Part shown: piece after piece, positions 33,798 through 44,255 of the stretch
How the letters are laid out: the number at the start of each line of letters is the position of its first letter
How positions within the stretch are numbered: the stretch's first letter is position 1
Origin: Meconema thalassinum
Lineage: Eukaryota > Arthropoda > Insecta > Orthoptera > Tettigoniidae
Assembly: GCA_946902985.2 (NCBI GenBank)
Contig: OX336393.1
Span: 363,798,779 to 363,862,778, forward strand
Reading direction: 5' to 3'
Length of the DNA stretch: 64,000 nt
Made by a program: the position numbers and the translations under genes
Notes under the pieces: model-generated
Seen by the model: the letters and a program-made list of their open reading frames with translations, nothing else
The model's database searches: none
Told to the model about the DNA's origin: nothing

Positions 33798-34097
33798 TCT
33801 GAAGATTAATTCTTTGAATTTGAGTAGCTTTTCTAAAAGCAGGTATCTCTTTAAAAGTTTTCACATTTTATTTATTACTCGCACACATGCAATATCTCAA
33901 GTACCTAAATGATACCCCTACAGTGTTTCCTGCATGGTGATGGAACAGACTAACTGATCGACTCAAAAGCATTTTGCCCATCCAGAAAATTAGTTTCCCT
34001 ATTTCTTACATAAAAATAAAATATAGTTACTTCAAATATTTTATCGGCACCAAATACAGCACTGTTTGAGCTATTTTTCGGCATAATCACCACACTG
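33798..34097. other. unassigned spacer
   Basis: Nothing recognised. Confidence 0.3.
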
Positions 34098-34303
34098 ACC
34101 CTTTTAACTACTGTGGCTTTTAGAGACGCCGGGGTGCCAGAATTTTGCCCCGAAGGGGATCTTTAACGTGCCAGTAAATTACTGACCCGGCTCCCTCGCA
34201 TTTGCGCACCCTCAACTGTCAGATGACTGCGCCAGGATAAGAACATGCAACCAAGGGCCCAGCAAGCGAGAACGTTACCGCTGAGCCACGCAGCCAGTCC
34301 ACT
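34098..34303 (-). repeat. SINE family 2 copy
   Basis: Reversed. 'CTTTTAACTACTGTGGCTTT', 'AGAATTTTGCCCCGAAGGGG' and 'GAGAACGTTACCGCTGAGCC' are the inverses of the family 2 tail, body and head. The B box is degraded. Confidence 0.85.
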
Positions 34304-34532
34304 GACAATCAGCTGAAGACAAATGTCAATGGTACCATACCCAGGTGGCAGACTTTTACGACACAGGATTACAAAAGTTGACCACACAATATGACAGGTG
34401 TCTTAATTCTGGTGGTGAATATGTCGAAAAATAGCTCAAACAGTGCTGTATTTGGTGCCATAAATTTTTTCAAGAAACAAGGCTTTCAAAAAGATGGTTT
34501 TTGCCATTCACGGCCAAGGAAGCTATTATAGG

Positions 34533-34701
34533 GAGGTGAAAGACTGCTTGAGCTCTTAGCTCTCGCAGAAAAGAAGCGCACGGACACCATGAGCCTGCTG
34601 ATGAACCAGCTTGGTGTTCCTAGGCGAAACCCCACACAAGACATGGCATAAACCGACAAAAATTGCAGAGTTTTAATTCCTTGGACGTGAAAGCCAATAT
34701 A
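34533..34701 (+). repeat. single-arm copy of the fold-back repeat, interrupted by a mariner
   Basis: 'GGTGAAAGACTGCTTGAGCT', 'CAGCTTGGTGTTCCTAGGCG' and 'GGCATAAACCGACAAAAATT' match the right arm at 9030-9224. It stops at the mariner left end. The expected continuation 'TACCATC' resumes at 35532, just past the mariner right end. Confidence 0.75.
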
Positions 34702-35531
34702 TAAGGTGCTTTCAAAAAGTAACGGCCGGAGGCTGTAATGCGCAAACCGGTGACGACATCGGCTAATCGTGGCGTGTGTAACGAGGTGTGGTTCCGACCA
34801 GAGCGTGGAAGGTCAGAGCCCGTCGCTAGAGGGCACGCGTGCACATCACGTGACGATACAAAGCGAGCAACAGCATGCATCAATCGTCCAACCAAGACCA
34901 AGAAAGTAGGCCATTCGACATGCTTCCTGGTGTGGTTGAAGACTGTGGGGCACCCATCGGGCACACATTTTGCGCAATGCAGTCGTTTCTTCATGATGGT
35001 GTGCACACTTCCGACGCTCAATCCGTCCACGGCGGCTATGACGTTCACTGTCACTCGGCGGTCCTGGGTAATGAGTGCATCAACCAGCTGGACGTTGTCA
35101 TCGGTAATGCAGGGGGGTGCCCCAGACCTGGCATCATCGGCTAACGACACCCGTCCTTTCCTGAAGCGCTTGTGCCACGCCTTGACCCTTGCAAGGGACA
35201 TGCAGTGTTCGCCGTACACTTGTGACATTCAGCGATGAATGTCTGTTCCCCCTATTCCTTTCGCTGTCAGAAACCGAACAACACCTCTTTGCTCTTCGTT
35301 TGACGCCTCCATGTCACTGTATGCAATCCGACTGGCAGCGTTGGCCGATTGAGGCATGCTGCTGCTCGCTTTGTATCGTCACGTGACGTGCCCGCGTGCC
35401 CTCTAGCGACGGGCTGTGACCTTCCACGCTCTGGTTGGAACCACACCTCGTTACACACGCCACGATTAGCCGATGTCGTCACCGGTTTGCGCATTATAGC
35501 CTCCTGCTCGTTACTTTTTGAACGCACCTTA
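34702..35531 (-). mobile_element. mariner derivative with long TIRs of about 190 bp
   Basis: The ends TAAGGTG..TTCAAAAAGTAACG (left) and CGTTACTTTTTGAACGCACC (right) have TA on both sides (34700-34701, 35532-35533). Unlike a normal mariner, the inversion extends inward through the whole 5' UTR: 34702-34892 mirrors 35340-35531, with about a dozen differences. Between them lies the N-terminal part of transposase on the minus strand. The C-terminal half is replaced by the inverted 5' end. Interruption of the fold-back repeat confirms the borders. Confidence 0.88.
34893..35312 (-). pseudogene. mariner transposase N-terminal half with a nonsense mutation
   Basis: On the minus strand the start codon is at 35312-35310. 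It begins MEASNEEQRGVVRFLTAKG and continues to IHR, then a TGA at 35229-35231 where the 22.0-kb copy has CGA (Arg). Downstream it reads SLARVKAWHKRFRKGR, DDNVQLVDALITQDRRVTV and CVPDGCPTVFNHTRKHVEWP. No catalytic DDD residues follow, because the C-terminal half is missing. It cannot make active transposase. Confidence 0.85.
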
Positions 35532-35533
35532 TA

Positions 35534-36004
35534 CCATCATTCTTTTTGGTAGGTACTAGCGTCGAAAATTCCAAGTTTCCACTATTTTGACACTTCACAG
35601 ACGCCCATTGGCTTCACCTTACCCCTTCCAAATTGAAATTGAACAAATCCTCAATAACTGGAATCTACTGTAAGCCAGGTCTTGCTTTGACCTGACCGAG
35701 CAAGCTGGAGAACTGAGGGTGAGGGTGGTATTAAAGGGGACAGAGGGAGCGAGAAAGTTTAGCCAAGGTTTCGCAGGCAGCGAGGAGAACTCTACCTTCA
35801 CCTTCCAACACGCACAGTGCTGAAGTTTGCACGTCCCAGATAACTCACTGCGTGCCCTCGACCAGAACTCTCTGCCCCATTCGCTCTACACGACAAGAAT
35901 TACACTGATCAAAATACGAGAATCAGTCCAGTGAAACAAAGAGCAACAGATTCCTGTAGCAGTTCTTGATCACAAAGAATCGATCACCTCGTGGTGTTCT
36001 AGCT
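35534..36004. other. unassigned spacer
   Basis: Only the few bases of the interrupted fold-back repeat at the left edge are assigned. Confidence 0.3.
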
Positions 36005-36275
36005 GGAACTCATGGCTGTAACGAGGTACACTCAGTCTCTTGAGGCCAATCTGAGAAAAGTCGGGTTCAATTCCCAACTCAGCTGTCCTAGAAATGTTTG
36101 TTTCCAATTTCTACTTCAGGCAAATGCCGGGATGGTTCCTAACTTGAGGCCACGGCTACCTTCATCTTATTCCTAGCCTGAATTACAAATACACACATTA
36201 ATACAACACCCACAATACCACAGGTTATATTTTTTTAAATTTAAAATTCTAATGGCAGTTGACCTCGCTGTTCCA
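36005..36275 (+). repeat. SINE family 5 copy
   Basis: 'CATGGCTGTAACGAGGTACA', 'GGGTTCAATTCCCAACTCAG' and 'TTCAGGCAAATGCCGGGATG', then 'GCCACGGCTACC' and 'CTGAATTACAAATACA', are the family-5 order. Confidence 0.75.
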
Positions 36276-36495
36276 CCCCTTAAAGCAATAATAATAATAA
36301 TAATAATAACACCCGAATAAAAGCGACACGACTATCCATCGGAAAATTTGCTTTTCTCCATGAGAAAACAAAGGGGTCCTGGTTCAGTGAAGTGAGAAAG
36401 ATCTGTTGGAGACTGGGATAACATGTGAAGATATCCAGGAGCGTGGCCCACTTAGGGAAAAACTTCAAAAACATCGGGGTTTTCAACTTAAACCG

Positions 36496-37940
36496 AAACA
36501 AGAAGTTCCGTGACGAACTAAGGAGCATACTTTTCTTAAAATGTAAGATTCATGTCAATATATGTCTATATGGATCTATCTAGAATATGACGAAATTAAG
36601 TTGGTAATGTCGAAATTTCTAATTAGTTCGAAATACATACCTGGCATAAAGTAGCCCAATAGAGCACTACAGTTGGCAGTCCTGGTTACTGAATATATTC
36701 TTAGTTCCATCTCTTAAGGTAGGCCTACAGAATACACAATTTGGTTGAAGTCCAATGGATAGCATGGACATTACATGCAGTTAGATATTGGTTCAAACAG
36801 TGAGCGTAAAATCATGTTGGCAACATTGTCATGCATGTGTTGGTCGGAAATGATCTGACATAATATGATCTATTGTTGTGCCACTTTTTAATGAAATCCA
36901 TTAGTTAGTATAGAAGTTACATGCATTTTAAAATTGGACCTATCAGCAGGCTTAGAATCATGTTGGCAGCACTGACGTCAATTATTTACTCCAAATTAAT
37001 CTAGAATGCCAGGTACTATACGTGTGCAAAGTTTAGAGCTACTGGCTTGCATACTTTCTGATATAATGATATTAGGGGGAAAAAATTAGAGACAGCATTT
37101 ATTAATGTTTAACAACTCTGGTTGCTCTTAAGAATACGCATAGTCATATATGTTATGGTATAGCACATACGGAATTTGGTTGAAATTCAAACGATAGTAT
37201 AGAAGTTACATATAGTGAAAGTTAGACCTATCAACAGGCTTGGAATCATGACAGATATTAGTTATTCCAAATTAATACATAATGTCAGGTACTATACGTG
37301 TGCATAGTTTAAAGCTGTCGACTTGCATTCTTTCTGATATATTGGTATTTGTATAAAAGAAATTGAGAGCATTCATTAACAGGTGGCAGCCCTGGTGGCT
37401 CTTAAGAATACGCTCAGTCATATCTGTTTATGTACACATAGTACATATGAAATTTGGTTGAATTCCAACTGATAGTGTAGAAGTTATATGCATTTAAAAA
37501 TTGGACTTATCAACAGGCATAGAATCATTTTGGCAACACTACCATGTATGGCCTCCTGGAAATTAAACTGAAATATTATTATCTATACGTGTGCCAATTT
37601 TGAAATAACTCCTATGCATACCTTCCAAGATATCAAACATGGAGCTCAAATTTCAATTGCGATTTTTCAGCAGTTGGTAGCACTGACACCATTTTCAAAT
37701 ACGGCATTGAGATATTTGGGTTAGATCTTGACTCATACCAAATTTTGTTTCGATTGCTGTAGCCGTTTAGGAGGTGATAGGTGGGGGCACACACAGACAG
37801 ACAGACAGACAGACAGACGGACGGACGGAGACAGACGGACATACAGACAGACAGACAGACAGAAGGACATACACACATTTGCCCGGATCGATCTCATAAG
37901 TCTACTTTTTCCTCGTTTTTGCGAAATGTGAAAAGTAGGC

Positions 37941-37943
<3 letters not shown>
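36496..37943 (-). repeat. repeat family A copy, reversed (left arm of a large inverted repeat)
   Basis: It starts 'AAACAAGAAGTTCCGTGACG' and ends 'GTGAAAAGTAGGCTAA'. The (ACAG)n tract at 37793-37862 is the reverse of the family's (TGTC)n. Interior blocks such as 'TTGGCAGCACTGACGTC' and 'CCTATCAGCAGGCTTAGAAT' are the reverse of those at 28938-30369. No coding frame was found. Confidence 0.88.
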
Positions 37944-37981
<38 letters not shown>

Positions 37982-38030
37982 TTTTTTGTGGTCCGTATAT
38001 TTTGCCTGTTATTAAGATTATTAGTTTTAT
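37944..38030. repeat. (AAT)n and short spacer between inverted family A copies
   Basis: (TAA)n runs from 37942 to about 37981, followed by about 50 bp of unique-looking AT-rich sequence. Confidence 0.85.
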
Positions 38031-38128
38031 TTTTAGCCTACTTTTCACATTTTGCAAAAATGAGGAAAAAGTAGACTTATGAGATCGATCCGGGAAAATG
38101 TCTGTCTGTCTGTCTGTCTGTCTGTCCT

Positions 38129-38163
<35 letters not shown>

Positions 38164-39465
38164 GGCTGGCTGTGTATGTGTCCCCCCCTATCAACTCCTA
38201 AACGGCTGCAGCAATCAAAACCAAATTTAGTATGAGTAAAGATTTGCACCGGAATAGATCACGTCCATATTTGAAATTGATGTCAGTGCTACCAACTGCT
38301 AAAAAAACCGCACTAGAAATTTGAGCTCCATGTTGGATATCTTGCAAGGTATGCATGGGAGCTATTTCAAAATTGGCACACATGTAGATAATACTATTTC
38401 AGTTTAATTTCCAGGACGCCAACCATGACAGTGTTGCCAAAATAATTTTAAGCCTCCTGATAGGTCCAATGTTTAAATGCATATAACTTCTACACTATCA
38501 ATTGGATTTCAACCAAATTTTGTATTTAATATCTGTACATAAACAGATATGACTGAGCGTATTCTTAAGAGCCACCAGGGCTGCCAACTGTCAATAATTG
38601 CTTTCTCTATTTTTTTATCCAAATACCAATATATCAGAAAGTATGCAAGCCAACAGCTTTAAACTATGCACACGTATATTCTGACATTTTAGATTAATTT
38701 GGAGTAACTTATATACGTCAGTTCTACCAACATGATTATAAGCCTGCTGATAGTACCAATTTTTAAATACATGTTACTTCTATACTATCAGTTGGATTTC
38801 AACCAAATTTCGTATGTGCTATGTGTACCATAACTGATATGACTACAAGTATTGTTAAGAGCAATCAGGGTTGCCAACTGTTAATAAACGCTGTCTATAT
38901 TCTTTTTACCCTAATATCAATATATCAGAAAGTATGCAAGCCAACAGCTCTATACTTGGCACACGTATAGGACCTGACATTCTAGATTAATTTGGAGTAA
39001 TTAATACAAGGCAGTGCTACCAACATGATTCTATGCCTGCTGATATGTCCAATTTTAAAATACATGTAACTTCTATACTAACAAATGGATTTCATCCAAA
39101 ATTGGCACAACAAGATATCATAATATTTCAGATTATTTCTGACCAGCACACGCATGGTAATGTTGCCAACATGCTTTTACGCGTGCTGATAGATCCAGTG
39201 TCTAACTGCATGTAACGTCCATTGGACTTCAACCAAATTTTGTATTCTGTACCTTAAGAGGAGGAACTAAGAATATATTCAGTCACCAGGGCTGCCAACG
39301 GTAGTGCTCTATTAGGCTACATTATACCAGGTATATTTTGAACTAATTTGATATTTCGATATTACCAACTTAATTTGGTCATTATTCTAGATAGGTGCAT
39401 ATACTGTAGAATAATCATTGGCATGAAAAGTAGGCTGTATAGTTCTTCACGGAACTTCTTGTTTT
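38031..39465 (+). repeat. repeat family A copy (right arm)
   Basis: It starts 'TTTTAGCCTACTTTTCACAT', has the dyad CATTTTGCAAAAATG and a (TGTC)n tract at 38098-38164. It ends 'AAAAGTAGGCTGTATAGTTC', 'TTCACGGAACTTCTTGTTTT'. It is homologous to 28938-30369 in the same orientation and to 36496-37943 in the opposite one. Confidence 0.88.
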
Positions 39466-39542
39466 ACTTTTTGTTTGATTAATTAATTAATTAATTAATT
39501 ATATATGAATTGCAGCCAATGTCCATGGGAATTTTAATTGAA

Positions 39543-39795
39543 CGACCGAGGGCTCCCAGCAAGTTCAATGTCAAGTAGTTCCAACTTTGGCTACCAGATG
39601 CCACTGTCACGGTTACCTAGCAGTGAACGTTTGAACTTGATAGAGCGTTTCTAACCAACCAAATATAACCAAAAAATTTGGCTTCACACTACCGATTGTA
39701 GTGGTAGGTTCTATTACATGCCATAAATCTATGCCATGGGCCCGTCTGCTTTACTTCCCCTTTGAACGAAAGCATTCTGAAGGATTTTTAGGGCT
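39543..39795 (-). repeat. SINE family 3 fragment
   Basis: 'TCAAGTAGTTCCAACTTTGG', 'CTACCAGATGCCACTGTCAC' and 'CATGCCATAAATCTATGCCA' match the family body. Head and tail are missing. Confidence 0.7.
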
Positions 39796-39879
39796 TGTTT
39801 GATTAATGTTAGGATGTTTTAATATTTTGTTATCCACCACAAAATGTTGAACTAATCAAACTTTCCTTTTCTTACTGTG

Positions 39880-39924
39880 TTGCGAGAGGGCAGATGACCT
39901 CGTTGTTCAGACCCTAAAAACAAC

Positions 39925-39957
<33 letters not shown>

Positions 39958-40265
39958 GAATAGATCATGGAATAGATTATGACACTTAACAAGAAACATA
40001 CACCTGGGAACCCTTGATAACTGCCACCTACCATCATCTTTATCTTCAACCTCTCAGTTATGCCTCATGAGAGTAAGTGTACCCCGATCCAGCCCTCACA
40101 CCGAATACAATTCTTGGCAGTGCTGGGAATCGAACCTGGACCTCCACGGTGAAAACCAGGAATTCTAGCAATAGCAAGCAGTTAGTAGCCGATTTAGTTC
40201 TCTTCATCCCCCACATCATGGAGCCTGATGACCTCGAGCCCTTAACCCCTATGCTGCCGAATTAA
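39880..40265. repeat. SINE-like remnants with CAT microsatellite
   Basis: 'GCAGATGACCTCGTTGTTCA' is a tail block also seen near 36256 and 62927. It is followed by (CAT)n at about 39926-39957. A reversed tRNA-like B box (GGGAATCGAACCTGG) lies at 40127-40141, beside 'CTTGGCAGTGCTGGG'. Confidence 0.5.
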
Positions 40266-40477
40266 ATTTTGAAGTTTAGCCTACTCTCAAAAGATTGAAT
40301 TAAGCAGTGAAAAATTAATTTTTATTTTTACCTCAAATAACTTTATTTTCGGATTATATACATACTCAAGACCACTGAAAAGTACTATTATGACATAAAT
40401 ATTTCTAGTGGGTGCACATACACTGCAAAAAAAACGGTAAGGCAAAAATGAAAAAGTGGAAGTTTATTTTATGTATG

Positions 40478-40478
<1 letters not shown>

Positions 40479-40518
<40 letters not shown>

Positions 40519-40956
40519 TTTATTTCCACTTTTCCAGCTGACACTGGGTGGGGGCAAATATGGTTCCTCTCCACATTGTTCTGTCGTTCCACCATTCCTC
40601 TTACGACACGGTGTTCCAATCCAGGTTCCGTTTTCTAATGCTATTTTTCACCGAGTCCATCCAACGTATTCTTGGTCTTCCTCGTCCTCTCTTCCCTGTT
40701 ACCCATCGTTCCAGTGCTCGTCTTGGTAGCCTTAATTCATTCATCCGTTTGAGATGTCCTAACCATCTCAATCTGTTTTGTTCCAGTTTGTCATATAGTT
40801 TCTGTACCCCCAGTTCTTTCTTCTTTTCTCACTCTGTCTCTCCTTGTTTTCTGGACCATACTTCTCAGGAATCTCATCTCAGCTGCCTGTACTCCGTCTC
40901 ATCCCTCTTAGTCATTGTCCAAGTTTCTGCTGCATATGTCATTATAGGAACATCAT
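40479..40956 (-). pseudogene. LINE 3' end, decayed, next to the LTR element
   Basis: The minus strand is homologous in layout to the 3' part of the 13714-15469 LINE: GRGRPRIRWMDSVKN-type residues, then a YCSSW-type end. A (CATCAT)n tract at 40479-40518 corresponds to an (ATG)n 3' tail. ATGTATGT at 40471-40478 and 40957-40964 is a possible target-site duplication. Frameshifts and stops are present. The gypsy-type element inserted two bases beyond the right copy. Confidence 0.65.
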
Positions 40957-40962
40957 ATGTAT

Positions 40963-40966
40963 GTAT
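40963..40966. repeat. target-site duplication, left (GTAT)
   Basis: GTAT precedes the 5' LTR and also follows the 3' LTR at 53009-53012. The site is a GTAT run, so an 8-bp reading (GTATGTAT) fits equally well. Four bp is usual for Ty3/gypsy integrases. Confidence 0.8.
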
Positions 40967-43640
40967 TGAACCCTTTACCCTTTAAATGATTCTACTTTTT
41001 ATTTCTTCAATTAATAAATATTTCAACCAGCATCATGAAAGTAGCCAGACAGTGATGAGGAAAGTTCAAGCATTTGTTGGAGACAGTAGGGACATACCTG
41101 CTTCAGTTTAACAAAAGGCTAAGTACTTGAGCTATGAAAAGAAATAGCAGAGCGATGTATCACAGGGACAGGTGTGGCTACCTCAATTTTAGAAGCGACG
41201 CGCGGTGAGACATGGTTCTGGTATGTTCATTGTGATATTCGCGCCTAGAAGAAATATGATGCAGTAACGTGAATGGCTGATGAAGAAAATAGACACTCCC
41301 AAGACGCCAAGATCTACTAGAAACCGCCAAATTATTAGAAAATGGAGAACCAATGAGAAGAGAATGCCTACTTGCGCGCCAACTCTGGCTGGGGTACGCG
41401 GTGGCTAGCATTCACGCGGGAAATCGCCTAGACAAAATCTCTACGATCGATTCTAGGATTAATGGGCATATTCTTGACCTGTGCAATATTACGAGTTCAG
41501 TGATATGTATTTCATTCCTGTATCACAATTACTTCGAGAAATTTTTACATAAAATCCCCCTCCATCTAGACCCAAGGGCCAGTTCATTTATAAGTGTGTC
41601 GAAGAGCCAAGACATTGACTTTTATTCCGTGTGTTGAGGACACACTATTATTATTCTGTGCGTCTATGAACGTAGACTTGTATTTTTGTGTCGAGGACAC
41701 AGGAGATTCATTGAAAAGTGGTAAAATCAGTGATAGATAGTCATTGTACTATAGTTATAGGGACAGTAGCGTCGATAATTCGCCAACGAACAGTGACAGG
41801 GAATTTAGTACCTGAACAAGCGAATTTAGTAGTCAGGCATAAAGTGTATATTAACCTAATTTTTGTATCAGCGCAAGGATGACATCGATGAATGCAGAAG
41901 AAGTGTGGAAGTCTCAACAGTCCGTCCAGATGGCTGCTATGAGATAAAAGATCATCCAGTTGGGGAATGGCATCTGATGTTCTTTGACGGGTGACTACAA
42001 CACGAGATGAGTACAAATAATATATTATTATTTATTAAATTAACTTATGGTTTATGGGACATATTTTTGTAAATACTTTGCTTGTGATTTAATGTAGTAT
42101 ATTTAGTTTTGATCTGGCACACTTTTGTTTTGAAGCAGCTCGCACAATGGTAGTTAATGGAAGGTTCTTTTCTTTGTGTTGTGTTAACTAACGTATCTAT
42201 GTGAACGGCCGTGTTCGCCTAGGTTACGAAGTGCGGTTAAAAACGTCTCTCGGAGATATGTCGTGTTTCAGAAGTAGGACTGAATTAATCTAATTATATA
42301 GTAGATTGGAGGGTAATTAAATGTTATTGAAAATTATTATTGATCAGATTCAGTGTGATTATTGCCTTTGGAGCAATGTAATTTGTGACGAAGAGTACTC
42401 AGCTCTATCGTAGGTTTTAAATATTGTGTTAAATGTTTGCGAGCTTAAATTCAGCAGACCCATGTGAAAAGGCGTTATGTCAGTCCCAGATGTGTGTACT
42501 GTGAGTATATTGTTGTGGTATTACAAGCGGGAACTTCAGCAGAGACTGATTTCTGTCAGCTTGGTACCAGATTCATATTGAATCCTTGCGAGGACAATTA
42601 TGGATATGTGATTATTGTCTGACCATATGTTGAGTGGGAGGAGATGTTAGCGGCTGTTGATTCCTTGAGATAACAGTTCCGCTGGTCGGCTATTTATATA
42701 CACTGGATGGGGGACATGACTGGTATTGTGGAAAGGGGTGAGTTGTTGTCACAAGGGCTGACTGAGTTTCGCAAGCAGAGCTCATTAAAGTGGAGTGCAA
42801 GTCTGGCTCCCAATTACTTGAAAATAAATATAAATGTGAGAAACTGATCAATGGTAAAATTATTTAAATAAATGGGAGTTGCCTACGAAACACGATTACC
42901 TTCGAAGCGTTTCATTAACATGCAGTTTTGTTAATATAAAGTAATCTTAACCACTCAGGTTGTTTGTTGTTGTTGGTTTATTCTTTGTTTATTGTACATG
43001 TCAGTGACCCGTGAGTCACGTGCGGCGCTGTGTTTCCTTGTTGTTGAGCATCCGGCCATTGTGGCAGCTCGTTTGGATAAGTGTGTCACCACACTAATAA
43101 GGGTCTCAGAGAGATGCCTGTAAATAGTAGAGTTGTAATATGTGTGTCAGAATTAGATTTAAGGATTTTTATTAATGTTATGCCCATAGCCATAAAAGTT
43201 GATTTTACGAGATGATTGTTCGTGAGCACCGTGGCTGTTAACCCGTTGTGAACGAATGATCATCCAAGTACTCATTTCTCGTAGGTAGTCATCACGCGAA
43301 CATAAATTCACATGCAAGATAGTGGAACTTGGATCCACATTTTATTAGAAAAAGGGAGATCCATCTGACTCCTCAAAGTGATAGATATTCCTGTCAGGGG
43401 AAAATTCAGGGAGGATTTTGTTTATTATTGTTTGTTTTATTCTTTTATGCACAAATTAGTTATTAAATCTAGTTATTATCTTACGCTTTGTCTCCTTTCT
43501 TTCTTAGTTATAGTTTTCATCCTATAACCCTTGCCTCAGAAAAGCACGTAGTTTGGCGGACGTAAACACCACACTATGAACTGAACGCGACCCCTTGATC
43601 TAAGATTCTTGCATAAAACACTGCTATTCTGAAGGGTTCA
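40967..43640 (+). repeat. 5' long terminal repeat (2,674 bp)
   Basis: It begins TGAACCCTTTACCC and ends GAAGGGTTCA, giving a 9-bp terminal inverted repeat (TGAACCCTT/AAGGGTTCA) with canonical TG...CA ends. Compared with the 3' LTR it lacks ATGTTGG near its start and differs at 41102, 41548 and 42697. It should hold the promoter and polyadenylation signals, but I could not fix a transcription start. Short frames inside it are present twice and look non-coding. Confidence 0.95.
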
Positions 43641-44255
43641 TAGGTGAAAACTGACGGCCAACGGTGGGGCTATTCACTGTGGTGTAACGGGAAGATTACA
43701 CATGTCAATAGTGGCGCATTGAGTAAAACTGGCATGCCGCAAGTGCAGGCAGATATGACAGTATTTAATCACCGGGAAGTGATATTTTATTAAAAGTAGT
43801 TGAGGCGAAGTGGATACCGCCAAATGTGTGAAAGATAAATTGAAATCAGGAGTTTGCAAAGTAAAATACGGTTCACGTTGTTGTATTTTAAATTAAAGTA
43901 AAATTAAGATGTGATACCGGGCGCCCAATGATAAAGTTAAAACTAGATTTGTGTAGAAAGTCAAACTCATGGAAATATTAGGAGGCTGTAGCCTAAAATG
44001 ACAATTAATACTTTGTTAATTAGTCAGTGTTAATATCAGATCAGGGTAACTGTTTAATGACTAAATATGTGCTTGGGTTTAAAATTAAAGTGAGTAAAAC
44101 TAGAACTACTCAGAGATGCAATCAACTAATGGGATTAAAGGTAAAAATAAATGAACTGAGTAGAATAAAGAAATTAAATGTGCATTGGATTTATGTGCGT
44201 GTCAAAGGGCATTGGCGTAGGCCATTTCCCATATGTCTCATATATATTGTAAAAC
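43641..44255 (+). other. retrotransposon leader (5' UTR)
   Basis: It lies between the 5' LTR and the first Gag start. A short frame at 44027-44290 overlaps the Gag start but has no domain. CCGGGCGCCCAATG at about 43917 is self-complementary at its core (GGGCGCCC) and could be a packaging or dimerisation signal; this is inference. Confidence 0.6.
43652..43670 (+). promoter_or_regulatory. possible primer-binding site (tRNA-Lys-like, imperfect)
   Basis: TGACGGCCAACGGTGGGGC begins 11 nt after the 5' LTR. It resembles the tRNA-Lys-type binding site beginning TGGCGCCCAACGT, with two substitutions and one inserted base. Offset and mismatches make the call tentative. Confidence 0.35.

Noticed and set aside
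34738..35238. Plus-strand frame of 166 aa
   Set aside because: Shadow of the minus-strand mariner transposase and its inverted 5' UTR.
37633..38383. Frames rich in CLSVC/TDRQTDRQ repeats
   Set aside because: Translations of (TGTC)n/(ACAG)n tracts in family A repeats.
41178..42016. Open frames of 77-94 aa inside the LTRs (and duplicates at 50546-51384)
   Set aside because: They occur in both LTRs only because the LTRs are copies. They lack domains and conflict in frame and strand, so they are chance frames.
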